DNA of 64,000 bases from the NCBI GenBank assembly GCA_002296525.1, contig DBIA01000027.1, positions 4,424 through 68,423 of the forward strand, written 5' to 3'. This stretch comes from Candidatus Neomicrothrix sp. UBA814 (lineage in GTDB: Bacteria > Actinomycetota > Acidimicrobiia > Acidimicrobiales > Poriferisodalaceae). Shown here piece after piece: positions 51,267 to 59,492 of the stretch (position 1 is the stretch's first letter; each line of letters starts with the position of its first letter). Below the pieces are notes generated by a model that made no database searches, was not told where the DNA came from, and saw only the letters and a list, made by a program, of their open reading frames with translations. The position numbers and the translations under genes were made by a program.

Positions 51267-52970
51267 TTAGCTGCTTTGGGATCGATTGATTGCGGATAAG
51301 AGGGCGTGAAAACTAGCTGTCACTATGTTGGGGTTCATCCCCACGCCCCAGTACACGCGTCGATCCGCAGCTTCAATCTCCACATAGGCAGCGGCAGTTG
51401 CATCAGCGCCACTTCCAACAGCGTGTTCCTGATAGTCGACGAGCGTCAGATCCAATCCACATTCTGTAGCCAGAGCGGTTTTGAACGCAGAAAGCGGCCC
51501 GTTTCCCTCACCGCTAATCGTTTGCTTTTCACCCGACACATTGAGGGTCGCAGTGACGGTCGACAACTCCGACGATTCAGAATCGAAAGTGCTTTTGTGT
51601 CCTAAATATGCGAATGGCTGTGTGGTGTGAAGGTACGTCTCGTCGAATGTTTTCTTGATGGTCTCCGGAAGAATTTCGCCACCCTCATCGGTAATTGATT
51701 GAATCACCTGACTGAATTCAATCTGTAAGCGTCGCGGCAAATCGAGTCCGAAGTTGTTCTTCATAACATACGCAACACCGCCTTTCCCAGATTGGCTATT
51801 CACCCGGATGACATCCTGATAGGTGCGACCCACATGGGCTGGGTCAATAGGCAGGTATGGCACTTCCCATACGTCGTAATCGCCCGATAAAGCCTCAAAT
51901 CCCTTCTTGATTGCATCTTGATGACTGCCTGAAAATGCGGTGTACACCAAGTCGCCGCCGTAGGGGTGACGGGGATGAACCGGCAGCTGGTTGCAGTACT
52001 CGGTGATCCGGCGAAGGTTATCGATATGACTGATGTCAAGTTCAGGGTCTACGCCTTGACTGAACAGATTCATTGCCAATGTCACGATGTCGACATTTCC
52101 GGTTCTTTCTCCGTTGCCAAAAAGCGTTCCCTCAACCCGATCAGCTCCAGCCATAACTCCGAACTCCGCAGCTGCTACACCGCACCCTCTGTCGTTATGG
52201 GGATGAAGAGATAGAACAATCGCCTCCCGGTTGGATACGTTGCGGTGAAAGAACTCGATGAGGTCGCCGTAAAGGTTTGGGGTTGACATTTCAACTGTGG
52301 CGGGAAGATTCAGGATGATTGGGTCCTCCGCCGTAGCTCCCCATTCGGCGGTTACCTGCTCGCATATGTCCACTGCGAAATCAATTTCAGTGCCAGTGAA
52401 CGACTCAGGTGAGTATTCGAAGCGAATGTTGGAGCCGTTCGCTTTTTCTCGCAGTTCACGGCACTGACGGGTACCAGTTAGAGCGATGTCGATGATGCCG
52501 TTGAGGTCTAAACCATATACAACTCGCCTTTGGAGGGTAGACGTGGGGTTGTACAAGTGAACGATCGCGTTTTGGGCACCTTCAATGGATTCATAGGTTC
52601 GTTCGATGAGTTCTGGGCGGCTTTGAGTGAGTACCTGAATCCAGACGTCATCAGGTACAAGATCATCTTCGATGAGCATTCGACAAAAATCGAAATCCGG
52701 GGCTGAAGCTGACGGGAAACCCACTTCGATTTCCTTGAAGCCCATTTCAACTAACGCTTCGAACATTTGCTTCTTTCGGGGAACATCCATCGGGTCGATG
52801 AGTGCCTGATTTCCGTCTCGAAGGTCTACTGAACACCACAAAGGAGCTTCGGTGGTCACTTTGTCTGGCCAAGTCCGATCCGGTAACGCTGGCGCGTAGG
52901 GGTAATGAATGTATTTGCCGAAAGGCATTGAACTGGGCTGCTGTTTGCTGATGCCCTTTACGTCTGCCAT
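51267..52970 (-). CDS. leuA: 2-isopropylmalate synthase
   Basis: Start ATG 52970 is directly behind the strong GGAGG site; a longer frame to 53066 has no such support. The 567-residue protein is the long actinobacterial LeuA form: 'WCSVDLRDGNQALIDPMD', 'EVGFPSASAPDFDFCRM', the metal-binding 'SLHPHNDRGCGVAA', 'EGTLFGNGERTGNVDIV' and a C-terminal regulatory domain. It joins acetyl-CoA to 2-ketoisovalerate in leucine synthesis. A 12-codon leader with four Leu codons in a row and a hairpin precede it, so leucine attenuation is likely. Confidence 0.95.
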   Translation of the reverse strand: MADVKGISKQQPSSMPFGKYIHYPYAPALPDRTWPDKVTTEAPLWCSVDLRDGNQALIDPMDVPRKKQMFEALVEMGFKEIEVGFPSASAPDFDFCRMLIEDDLVPDDVWIQVLTQSRPELIERTYESIEGAQNAIVHLYNPTSTLQRRVVYGLDLNGIIDIALTGTRQCRELREKANGSNIRFEYSPESFTGTEIDFAVDICEQVTAEWGATAEDPIILNLPATVEMSTPNLYGDLIEFFHRNVSNREAIVLSLHPHNDRGCGVAAAEFGVMAGADRVEGTLFGNGERTGNVDIVTLAMNLFSQGVDPELDISHIDNLRRITEYCNQLPVHPRHPYGGDLVYTAFSGSHQDAIKKGFEALSGDYDVWEVPYLPIDPAHVGRTYQDVIRVNSQSGKGGVAYVMKNNFGLDLPRRLQIEFSQVIQSITDEGGEILPETIKKTFDETYLHTTQPFAYLGHKSTFDSESSELSTVTATLNVSGEKQTISGEGNGPLSAFKTALATECGLDLTLVDYQEHAVGSGADATAAAYVEIEAADRRVYWGVGMNPNIVTASFHALLSAINRSQSS

Positions 52971-53076
52971 TAGTCTTTCCTCCAGTTGTGCATTGTCTCG
53001 CTTCGGTCTGTTCTCCTCGCCGAGTTCTGCCCCGAAAAGCAGAAGAACCCCCCGACCTTGCGGCACAGGAGGTTAG

Positions 53077-53106
53077 GGCGAGGGCCTTTATGTTGTAGCC
53101 CTCGCC
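53077..53106 (-). promoter_or_regulatory. leuA leader hairpin
   Basis: On the minus strand GGCGAGGGC (53106-53098) and GCCCTCGCC (53085-53077) form a perfect 9-bp stem with a 12-base loop, beginning within the stop codon of the Leu-rich leader ORF. A second smaller hairpin, TTCTGC/GCAGAA (53025-53044), lies between it and the leuA ribosome site. No U-run follows either stem, so a translational or Rho-type attenuation mechanism is as likely as a simple terminator. Confidence 0.55.
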
Positions 53107-53144
53107 TAAGTAAGAAGAAGCAGTCCGCGTAGCGTTCCGTCCAC
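53106..53144 (-). CDS. leuL: leuA leader peptide (Leu-rich, 12 residues)
   Basis: GTG at 53144 opens a 12-codon frame ending TAG at 53106: M-D-G-T-L-R-G-L-L-L-L-T. Six of the last eight codons matter here: CTA, then CTG and three CTT in a row near the stop. Such Leu-codon runs directly before a hairpin are the classic leader-peptide pattern for leucine attenuation. The GTG has TATCGT seven bases upstream and no ribosome site, suggesting a leaderless transcript, common in Actinobacteria. Too short for usual gene calling. Confidence 0.6.
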   Translation of the reverse strand: MDGTLRGLLLLT

Positions 53145-53214
53145 GAGGGTAACGATAGCACCCGAATCAAATATTTCTACAAACAAAGCTGGAGCCCGAG
53201 GTTGTGCGCCGCTG

Positions 53215-54135
53215 TCACGCAGCTTTCGCGTCAGCGTAAATTCGGCCTAAAAGCCCTTCTCTAAGGCCAGCGTTAGATACCTCCACAGCGTGAACATCCA
53301 ACGAACGTAACACTTGCCGAAGAATTATCGCGCCTAACGCCATGTTGGGTGCCCTCTTGGAACTTATGCCTGGCAGGGCTAGACGAGCGGGTAACGACAA
53401 CTCGTCAAAAGTTTTGATGAGATGACCCAGATCTGAACAATCAATTGTTAGGCCATCGAGAACTTCCGGCACTTCTGAACGGCGCACGGTGTGAATCAAT
53501 TTCGCCAATGCGAGTGGCATTCCACCACTGACCACGAACTGGGGCATCACGATGTTACGGACAACTGCGCCTACGGGTTTGAGGCTCTCGGCTATGTGGT
53601 GCTCGAGGCGAACTCGGGTTGAGGTATCAACGAACCCGTCCGCCGAAGCTCGAGGAGCCAAAACACTGCCACCCAAGGGGTAACTGAAGCTGTGAAGCGG
53701 GACCCTGGAACTGATTGGGCCAGCTGCAATGCCTACACTTCCGCCGGTGATGGCTACGGCAACTAAATTATCGACAGCGTGGAACTGGTTCACCATGGCT
53801 TGCCAAACCAAATTGTTTTCTTCGTCTGGTGAAAGAACCTTCACCTCACAGCCAGCTTCGCGAGCGATATGTGTGGCGACAGCGTGGCCATTAGCGGCGA
53901 GTCTGAACGATTCAGTTGCCACCGCCACTATGCGCTGGCAGTTGTGGACCTTGGCGACACTCATGAACTCCGAGAGGACACCAGTTGCGCCGTCTATATC
54001 GCTTTCGGTGAAGGATCCATTTGCGCTAACTGAAGAGCCCAGATTGAGATGATGAATGCGGTGATGAGTTTCTCGTTCTGTTTCGATGGTGAGACGAAAG
54101 CTGGTACTACCCATCTCAACCAAGGCGACTCTCAC
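53215..54135 (-). CDS. Ppx/GppA phosphatase-like protein, divergent
   Basis: The 306-residue protein resembles the actin-like exopolyphosphatase/pppGpp phosphatase fold: 'ALVEMGSTSFRLTIE', 'RIVAVATESFRLAANG', 'EVKVLSPDEENNLVWQAM', 'VAVAITGGSVGIAAGP' and 'VSGGMPLALAKLI'. The standard motifs are D-x-G-T-N-S and D-I-G-G-G-S; here they are 'EMGSTSF' and 'ITGGSVG', losing the conserved Asp residues. Its catalytic ability is thus uncertain; a regulatory or sensor role is possible. The GTG start has TAATCT seven bases upstream. Confidence 0.78.
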   Translation of the reverse strand: MRVALVEMGSTSFRLTIETERETHHRIHHLNLGSSVSANGSFTESDIDGATGVLSEFMSVAKVHNCQRIVAVATESFRLAANGHAVATHIAREAGCEVKVLSPDEENNLVWQAMVNQFHAVDNLVAVAITGGSVGIAAGPISSRVPLHSFSYPLGGSVLAPRASADGFVDTSTRVRLEHHIAESLKPVGAVVRNIVMPQFVVSGGMPLALAKLIHTVRRSEVPEVLDGLTIDCSDLGHLIKTFDELSLPARLALPGISSKRAPNMALGAIILRQVLRSLDVHAVEVSNAGLREGLLGRIYADAKAA

Positions 54136-54201
54136 CTGCCTGAGATTAGATAGCGCTGATGGGCGAGTGGTGGACCCAAACAGCCGCTGTGAGAATCTGA
54201 C

Positions 54202-55674
54202 TTAGGTCAATTCGAAAGTGAAATCCGAAAGAATCTCGACAGATCTACCCACGTGCTCCTCGTTCATCATCGACTCCATAAGCTGCGAGTCGCTCGTCCC
54301 TGCCCATTGACGTCCATTTGGAGTTCTAACAGACGCTAAACCGCGTTCGGGTCCTTCGGCCCCATGCATCACGGTGTAAGCCTCAATAGTGGCTTTGCCG
54401 ACGTGTTCAGCATCTAGTTCCACGGTGGGGTAGCTGTCGATTTCCTTCTGGCAGTCCTCATGCTGGAAGCCACTGGTTGGCGGTGTGGTGCTGTACAGCC
54501 CGAAAGCATGTTTGGTGATGTAACCACCGTTAGCGGAACACAACCCCACCGTCCCAGCATCTTCACGCAGCACATTGGCCATAGTTGCAATGGAATGGGT
54601 TACATAGTTGTTCAGTGGGCCACCCGCGAACGTCAGTCCACCTGTTTGAGTTAACTGTCGGTCGATTCCGAGTTCCATTTCCGTCGCAGCGATCTGAACC
54701 GCTGAAGGAAAACAGCTGTACAGATCTACATGGTCAATGTCTCCGGGTTGAACTCCAGCTAATTCCATTGCCTTTTTGCCAGCGACCCTGATGGCTGGTG
54801 AGGAGTGAAGATCGGCTCGGTTCGACACAAAATTTGTGTCGGAGCCGTCAGTGCCAGCATGAGGGAATAGCCAACGATCTCGCGCCACGCCCACCGCTTC
54901 GGCCGTTTCCGCGGAACACACGATCAAAGCTGCGGCCTGGTCGAGATCCCAATTCGAGTTCATGGCTTTTGTGTAGGGGAAACCGACGAGCCGGTTCGCG
55001 GGTCCGGGATTTCTTATTTCTTCTGCGGTCATAGGATTACGAACCCATGAGTAAGGATTTGCGCAGGCAACACGGTTGAAGGTTTCCCACAGTTCACTGA
55101 CTCGGTCCCTGTGGTCGCTAATGCTTTCGCCTCGAGAAGCTCGAAAAGCAGATTCAAATATGGGATAGAAGTTGATGGGCATAGCGAAGCCACGTTCCAG
55201 CTCCACCGGGTGACTCATCGTCACGTCCTTGCCCAAAATTTCGCCCGGTTCGACGTCGGCTTGTTCGGTGTAAGGAATCCGTTCGCCCGCTCTGCGGGCC
55301 CTTCTACGACTCCAAATTCCCTCCGCGCCGACAATGAGAACAACGTCAGCTTCACCGCTTTGGATTCTTAGCGAGGCTTTATTCACCAATGACTGGGGGG
55401 TGTTCCCCCCGTCAGTGGAAATTCCGGTTCGGCTGTTGTTTCCGAACTCGTCCCTGAGTAGAGCAGCGGGGTCTGGGTAAGGCCAGGCGCCCTTGACCAC
55501 CCACGTATCTGTAGCCCGATCAAGCAAGCTTCGGGCTCCTGCGTCGTCGGCAGCTGCTTCTAATGCGACCCGCATCATTGCGAGTGGCTCTAGCGCATCA
55601 ACGGGATTATCGGGTTTTTGGATGAGTTGGCCTGTGCCAACTAGCACCGGAGTTCGGGGGTCAACTGAATTCAT
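54202..55674 (-). CDS. Thiolase-like (SCP2-type acetyl-CoA acetyltransferase) protein
   Basis: The 490-residue protein has thiolase-superfamily blocks of the SCPx/SCP2-type clade: 'VDPRTPVLVGTGQLI', 'DVVLIVGAEGIWSRRRARRAG', 'HVDLYSCFPSAVQIAATEMELG' in type, 'FAGGPLNNYVTHSIATM' and the C-terminal 'CSANGGYITKHAFGLYS'. The first nucleophilic Cys lies in 'LYSCFPSA' and the C-terminal Cys is as above. Its job would be acyl-CoA chain cleavage or condensation, as in sterol side-chain breakdown. The start ATG overlaps the LLM oxidoreductase stop (ATGA). Confidence 0.85.
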   Translation of the reverse strand: MNSVDPRTPVLVGTGQLIQKPDNPVDALEPLAMMRVALEAAADDAGARSLLDRATDTWVVKGAWPYPDPAALLRDEFGNNSRTGISTDGGNTPQSLVNKASLRIQSGEADVVLIVGAEGIWSRRRARRAGERIPYTEQADVEPGEILGKDVTMSHPVELERGFAMPINFYPIFESAFRASRGESISDHRDRVSELWETFNRVACANPYSWVRNPMTAEEIRNPGPANRLVGFPYTKAMNSNWDLDQAAALIVCSAETAEAVGVARDRWLFPHAGTDGSDTNFVSNRADLHSSPAIRVAGKKAMELAGVQPGDIDHVDLYSCFPSAVQIAATEMELGIDRQLTQTGGLTFAGGPLNNYVTHSIATMANVLREDAGTVGLCSANGGYITKHAFGLYSTTPPTSGFQHEDCQKEIDSYPTVELDAEHVGKATIEAYTVMHGAEGPERGLASVRTPNGRQWAGTSDSQLMESMMNEEHVGRSVEILSDFTFELT

Positions 55675-56723
55675 CGATTTACTACCTCGGCGATACTACG
55701 GAGCAGCGACGGAGGGCCGCTGACTTGAAGAGTTGTTACCACGGTATCTCTCCAACGGTCGAGGTCGTCAGCGATCTTGTCAACCGGACCAACGAGAGCG
55801 ACTTCTTCGACCAACGACAAAGGAATTGCTGCTGCGGCTTCGTCCTTTCGGCCGTTCAAATAGCACTCTTGGACCTCATCAGCCACATTTTGGTATCCCA
55901 TGCGGCAGAACACGTCGTAGTGAAAGTTTGCTCCCTTTGCTCCCATGCCGCCCATGTACAGAGCGAGCATGGGTCTCACTCTGTCTGCGGCTCGTTCCAC
56001 ATCTGAATCAGGAACGATAGAAACAGGGCACACAACTTCGAAATTGTTTTCCTCGGGGATTCGCCCATTGTCTCCTATTCGAGATTTACCGGCCTTTGAG
56101 AATCCTTCGTTGAGAGCGTCGGCGTAGAACTGGTTGTCTTTGGGCGCGAAGAATAAGGGCAACCAGCCATCACATATTTCCGCTGATAGGGCCACATTCT
56201 TTGGACCTTCTGCACCTAAGTAGATTGGGATGTGCTGCCGAAGAGGATGCACAGTCGACTTAAGGGGTTTTCCGAGCTCCAAGCCACCCGGGAAAGGCAT
56301 CTGATAATGCTCGCCTACATACGAGACAGGTTTTTCTCGCTCACATATTTCGCGGATGATGTGAACGTATTCGCGAGTGCGGGCAAGAGGTTTCGGGTAT
56401 GGCTGTCCGTACCATCCCTCCACTACCTGAGGGCCGCTCACACCGAGACCCAAGATGAAACGCCCATTAGTTAAGTGATCCATGGTGATTGCTGCCATAG
56501 CTGTTGCCGCAGGACTCCTGGCTGACATTTGAACAATGCCTGTGCCTAGTTGAATGCTTTCTGTTCTGCTGCCCCACCACGCGAGTGGAGTCAGAGCGTC
56601 GCTTCCGTACGCTTCGGCGGTCCAAAAGCTGTGAAACCCAAGTGCTTCAGCTTCCAAAATTGTCTCCTGCGCATCGGACGGAGGTCCGGCGGCCCAATAA
56701 CCAGCGCCTGTCGCCAACTTCAT
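55671..56723 (-). CDS. LLM-class F420-dependent oxidoreductase
   Basis: The 350-residue protein has features of F420-dependent LLM enzymes: 'KLATGAGYWAAGPPSDAQETI', 'GFHSFWTAEAYGSDALTPLAWWGSRTESI' in part, 'LTNGRFILGLGVSGPQVVEGWYG' in part and 'HIPIYLGAEGPKNVALSAEICDGWLPL' in part. They reduce or dehydrogenate substrates with coenzyme F420. The start ATG has AGGAGTTAAG upstream. It precedes the thiolase gene with a four-base overlap, so they likely serve one acyl or steroid-type pathway. Confidence 0.88.
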   Translation of the reverse strand: MKLATGAGYWAAGPPSDAQETILEAEALGFHSFWTAEAYGSDALTPLAWWGSRTESIQLGTGIVQMSARSPAATAMAAITMDHLTNGRFILGLGVSGPQVVEGWYGQPYPKPLARTREYVHIIREICEREKPVSYVGEHYQMPFPGGLELGKPLKSTVHPLRQHIPIYLGAEGPKNVALSAEICDGWLPLFFAPKDNQFYADALNEGFSKAGKSRIGDNGRIPEENNFEVVCPVSIVPDSDVERAADRVRPMLALYMGGMGAKGANFHYDVFCRMGYQNVADEVQECYLNGRKDEAAAAIPLSLVEEVALVGPVDKIADDLDRWRDTVVTTLQVSGPPSLLRSIAEVVNR

Positions 56724-56803
56724 TTTCTTAACTCCTGATCCTTAAAGATCTGTCATACGTGTTTCGTTCCCTGCGCTTCTAGCACATATCGCCCCATTCA
56801 AGG

Positions 56804-58441
56804 GTGGTAGCGGCCTGGACTAGTCCTACCCTCAACCTTGTGTCGTCGGAACAAGTTGCATCTGAAGCAGGTAAACGGAGAACGTTTGCGATCATCAGCC
56901 ATCCCGACGCGGGAAAAACCACGTTGACGGAAAAGTTTTTGCTGTACTCGGGGCAAATTGCTGAAGCCGGTTCAGTAAAAGCTCGTTCAGGGCGAAAGTC
57001 AGCGACATCGGATTGGATGGAGCTAGAGCAACAGCGCGGGATTTCCATTACCTCCACAGCGCTGCAGTTCGATTATCGAGACTGTGTCTTGAACCTTTTA
57101 GATACCCCAGGTCACCGTGACTTCAGCGAAGACACATACAGAGTGCTCGCAGCAACCGATGCAGCTGTGATGGTGATCGATGGTTCTAAAGGTATTGAAG
57201 CGCAAACGTTGAAGCTGTTTGAAGTTTGCAGACAACGAGAAGTGCCGATTTTGACGTTCATCAACAAATGTGATCGACCGGGTCGTCCTCCACTGGAGCT
57301 AGTGGACGAAATCGAAAACATGTTGCAGCTTCTTCCAACACCGATGTCGTGGCCTGTAGGCGTACCCGGAGATCTTAAAGGGATCGTTGACCGCACATCT
57401 GAACTGTTCATCAAATATGACAGAACTGCGCACGGAGCAACCCAAGCAGAGGAACAAACTTCAACGCTCGATGAAGTAGACCCATCGATTAACGGTTGGA
57501 ACGACGCAAGTGAAGAACTTGAACTCCTCGAAGCTTTAGGGACAGAAGTCGATCTCAAGGGCTTTCTTGCGGGTGAAGTGACGCCAGTGTTCTTCGGTTC
57601 GGCGCTTACAAACTTTGGAGTGCGCCTGTTACTTGACGCAGTCGTGGACCTAGCGCCTTCGCCAGCGTCTAGATATGACGTCAATAACGTACCCAGACCT
57701 GTAGAAGCACCATTTTCGGCTTTTGCCTTCAAGGTTCAGGCAAACACCGATAAAGCTCACCGAGACAGAATTGCCTATGTTCGAGTCTGTTCAGGGCACT
57801 TCGAACGGGGAATGAGTGTCACTCAAAGCAGGACTGACCGGCCGTTTGCTACCAAATACGCTCATACTATGTTCGGATCCGAACGATCAACGGTAGAAGA
57901 AGCGTGGCCCGGCGATGTCGTTGCGCTCGTCAACGCAAGCGATGTTCGAGTGGGGGACACCCTGTACGCCGAACAACCAGTCGAATTCCCGCAAATTCCA
58001 GCGTTTGCGCCTGAACTTTTTCGAAGGATAAGAGTTAAAGACACCAACCGTTTCAAACAGTTTCGAAGAGGATTGGTGCAACTCGATGAAGAGGGCGTCA
58101 TACAGGTTCTCAGAGACGAAGAAATGGGTGATGTTGAACCGGTGCTAGCAGCTGTCGGTCTGATGCAGTTTGAGGTAGCGACGCACCGGCTTGAAAATGA
58201 ATTTGGAGCTCCAGTTGAATTAACGAACGCCCCATATTCGGTCGCCAGACGGACTGACCCTGAATCAGCCGAGGAACTGCGTCGGCTTCCGGGAGCGACG
58301 GTGCTAGCGCGCAGCGACGGCGTTTTGTTGGCGTTGTTTGAGAACGAATTTTATCTTCAACGCATCACTGCTGAAAAAGAACACCTCACGTTGGAACGGG
58401 TGTTAGCCGAACAGGAGTGGTTGGGTGACGGAACTAGCTAA
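56804..58441 (+). CDS. prfC: Peptide chain release factor 3
   Basis: The 545-residue GTPase has G1 'SHPDAGKTTLTEK', switch 'EQQRGISITSTALQFDY', G3 'DTPGHRDFSEDTYR' and G4 'NKCDRPG', all of RF3 type, with the family's 'RRTFAIISHPD' opening and the C-terminal RF3 domain. It recycles RF1 and RF2 from the ribosome. GTG 56804 and GTG 56840 are both possible starts; the second gives a more typical short N-terminus and has TACCCT seven bases upstream. RF2 reads TGA, so termination at TGA and Sec insertion must compete here. Confidence 0.93.
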   Translation: MVAAWTSPTLNLVSSEQVASEAGKRRTFAIISHPDAGKTTLTEKFLLYSGQIAEAGSVKARSGRKSATSDWMELEQQRGISITSTALQFDYRDCVLNLLDTPGHRDFSEDTYRVLAATDAAVMVIDGSKGIEAQTLKLFEVCRQREVPILTFINKCDRPGRPPLELVDEIENMLQLLPTPMSWPVGVPGDLKGIVDRTSELFIKYDRTAHGATQAEEQTSTLDEVDPSINGWNDASEELELLEALGTEVDLKGFLAGEVTPVFFGSALTNFGVRLLLDAVVDLAPSPASRYDVNNVPRPVEAPFSAFAFKVQANTDKAHRDRIAYVRVCSGHFERGMSVTQSRTDRPFATKYAHTMFGSERSTVEEAWPGDVVALVNASDVRVGDTLYAEQPVEFPQIPAFAPELFRRIRVKDTNRFKQFRRGLVQLDEEGVIQVLRDEEMGDVEPVLAAVGLMQFEVATHRLENEFGAPVELTNAPYSVARRTDPESAEELRRLPGATVLARSDGVLLALFENEFYLQRITAEKEHLTLERVLAEQEWLGDGTS

Positions 58442-58456
58442 ACCCTTGCCAAAAAC

Positions 58457-58777
58457 TTATTGGGTGGGTAACTGATCGGGCATGAGCGGGCTTCTACCTA
58501 CGCGGTAGGAGGCCAGGATCGACTCATCGCAGGAACGGCACAGATACACAACTTGGGTGGCCACTATCGAAAGTTGACTACCACGCGACTTTTCGACAAC
58601 CGCTTTGACCGCTCCTTCCATGTCATTGCTCCCGCAACGTTCACAGGTCGGCAAAGCGTTTGGGTCACGGCTCCACCGTTGATCACAAGTCTCACATGTG
58701 ATCTCGATTAGCTCTCCCTTTGTGCGACCAGCGAGATTCTCGGTTTCTCCGCAAGCCGGACATTGCACCTCATCCAC
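58457..58777 (-). CDS. Zinc-ribbon protein with four CxxC pairs
   Basis: The 106 residues hold 'CPACGETEN', 'CETCDQRWS', 'CERCGSNDM' and 'CRSCDESIL', giving two likely zinc ribbons (pairs 1-2 and 3-4). GTG 58777 has TAGCGT six bases upstream. Function unknown; such small proteins often bind nucleic acid or a protein partner. It is divergent from the membrane J-domain gene. Confidence 0.72.
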   Translation of the reverse strand: MDEVQCPACGETENLAGRTKGELIEITCETCDQRWSRDPNALPTCERCGSNDMEGAVKAVVEKSRGSQLSIVATQVVYLCRSCDESILASYRVGRSPLMPDQLPTQ

Positions 58778-58835
58778 GCCACCACGCTAACTCCGTAACG
58801 GTAAGTTGCCTTGTGGAGGCTTCGCTGCAGTGGCC

Positions 58836-59486
58836 ATGAATCATTACGCAACCCTGGGAATCGACTCAGACTCTGATCACGAAACCATTCGCCAAGCCTG
58901 GGTTGCTGCTGTCCGAACTCACCACCCAGATGCCATGGTTGGTGCGTCGGAAGAAGAGGTCCGGCGGGCAGAAAATCGAATGCACGAGATCAACGAAGCA
59001 TGGCGAGTTCTTGGTTCGGATGAACTCAGAAAGGCATACGACAAAGAGCTCAACGAAGAGAACAAAATTGCGAAAGCCGAGCAGGAAAGATGGGAAAACG
59101 AGTGGTCCGAGGATGATCTAGACCTCGACGAAGCCCACTATCAGGGCTTCGAAGTGCGAAGTCCGATAATTGCATTGATATTGCGCTCAATTCCGTGGCT
59201 ACTAATAGCGGCGGTAGGGGTGACCATTTTTGTGTTCTCGGCGTTTGCAACGGGTAGCTCTCCTAGGCGAATGCCGGCCCAAAAATGTCTTGCTCAGTCT
59301 GAAAATGGTGAGATCACGAGGCCCTTTGACTGCGGTGAACCTGGGGCGTTACTCATTGTCGCCGAACCTTCGGGGATCATAGAGAGTTCTTACTGCCGAC
59401 ATTTTGCGCGTCACCCAAACTCCTACCGAATCCAAGATCCTCAAGAAGCCAACAAAAATTATTGTGTGGAGTCGATTGACGACTAG
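58836..59486 (+). CDS. Membrane-anchored J-domain (DnaJ-like) protein
   Basis: From ATG 58836 the 216-residue product has an N-terminal J domain: 'HYATLGIDSDSDHETIRQAW', the invariant H-P-D at 30-32 and 'EINEAWRVLGSDELRKAYD'. A charged linker follows, then one transmembrane helix (about 111-138, 'IIALILRSIPWLLIAAVGVT' onward) and an outside tail with four Cys. J domains stimulate Hsp70; here the J domain would face the cytoplasm and the Cys tail the outside. It could recruit DnaK to the membrane. Confidence 0.85.
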   Translation: MNHYATLGIDSDSDHETIRQAWVAAVRTHHPDAMVGASEEEVRRAENRMHEINEAWRVLGSDELRKAYDKELNEENKIAKAEQERWENEWSEDDLDLDEAHYQGFEVRSPIIALILRSIPWLLIAAVGVTIFVFSAFATGSSPRRMPAQKCLAQSENGEITRPFDCGEPGALLIVAEPSGIIESSYCRHFARHPNSYRIQDPQEANKNYCVESIDD

Positions 59487-59492
59487 CTGCCT

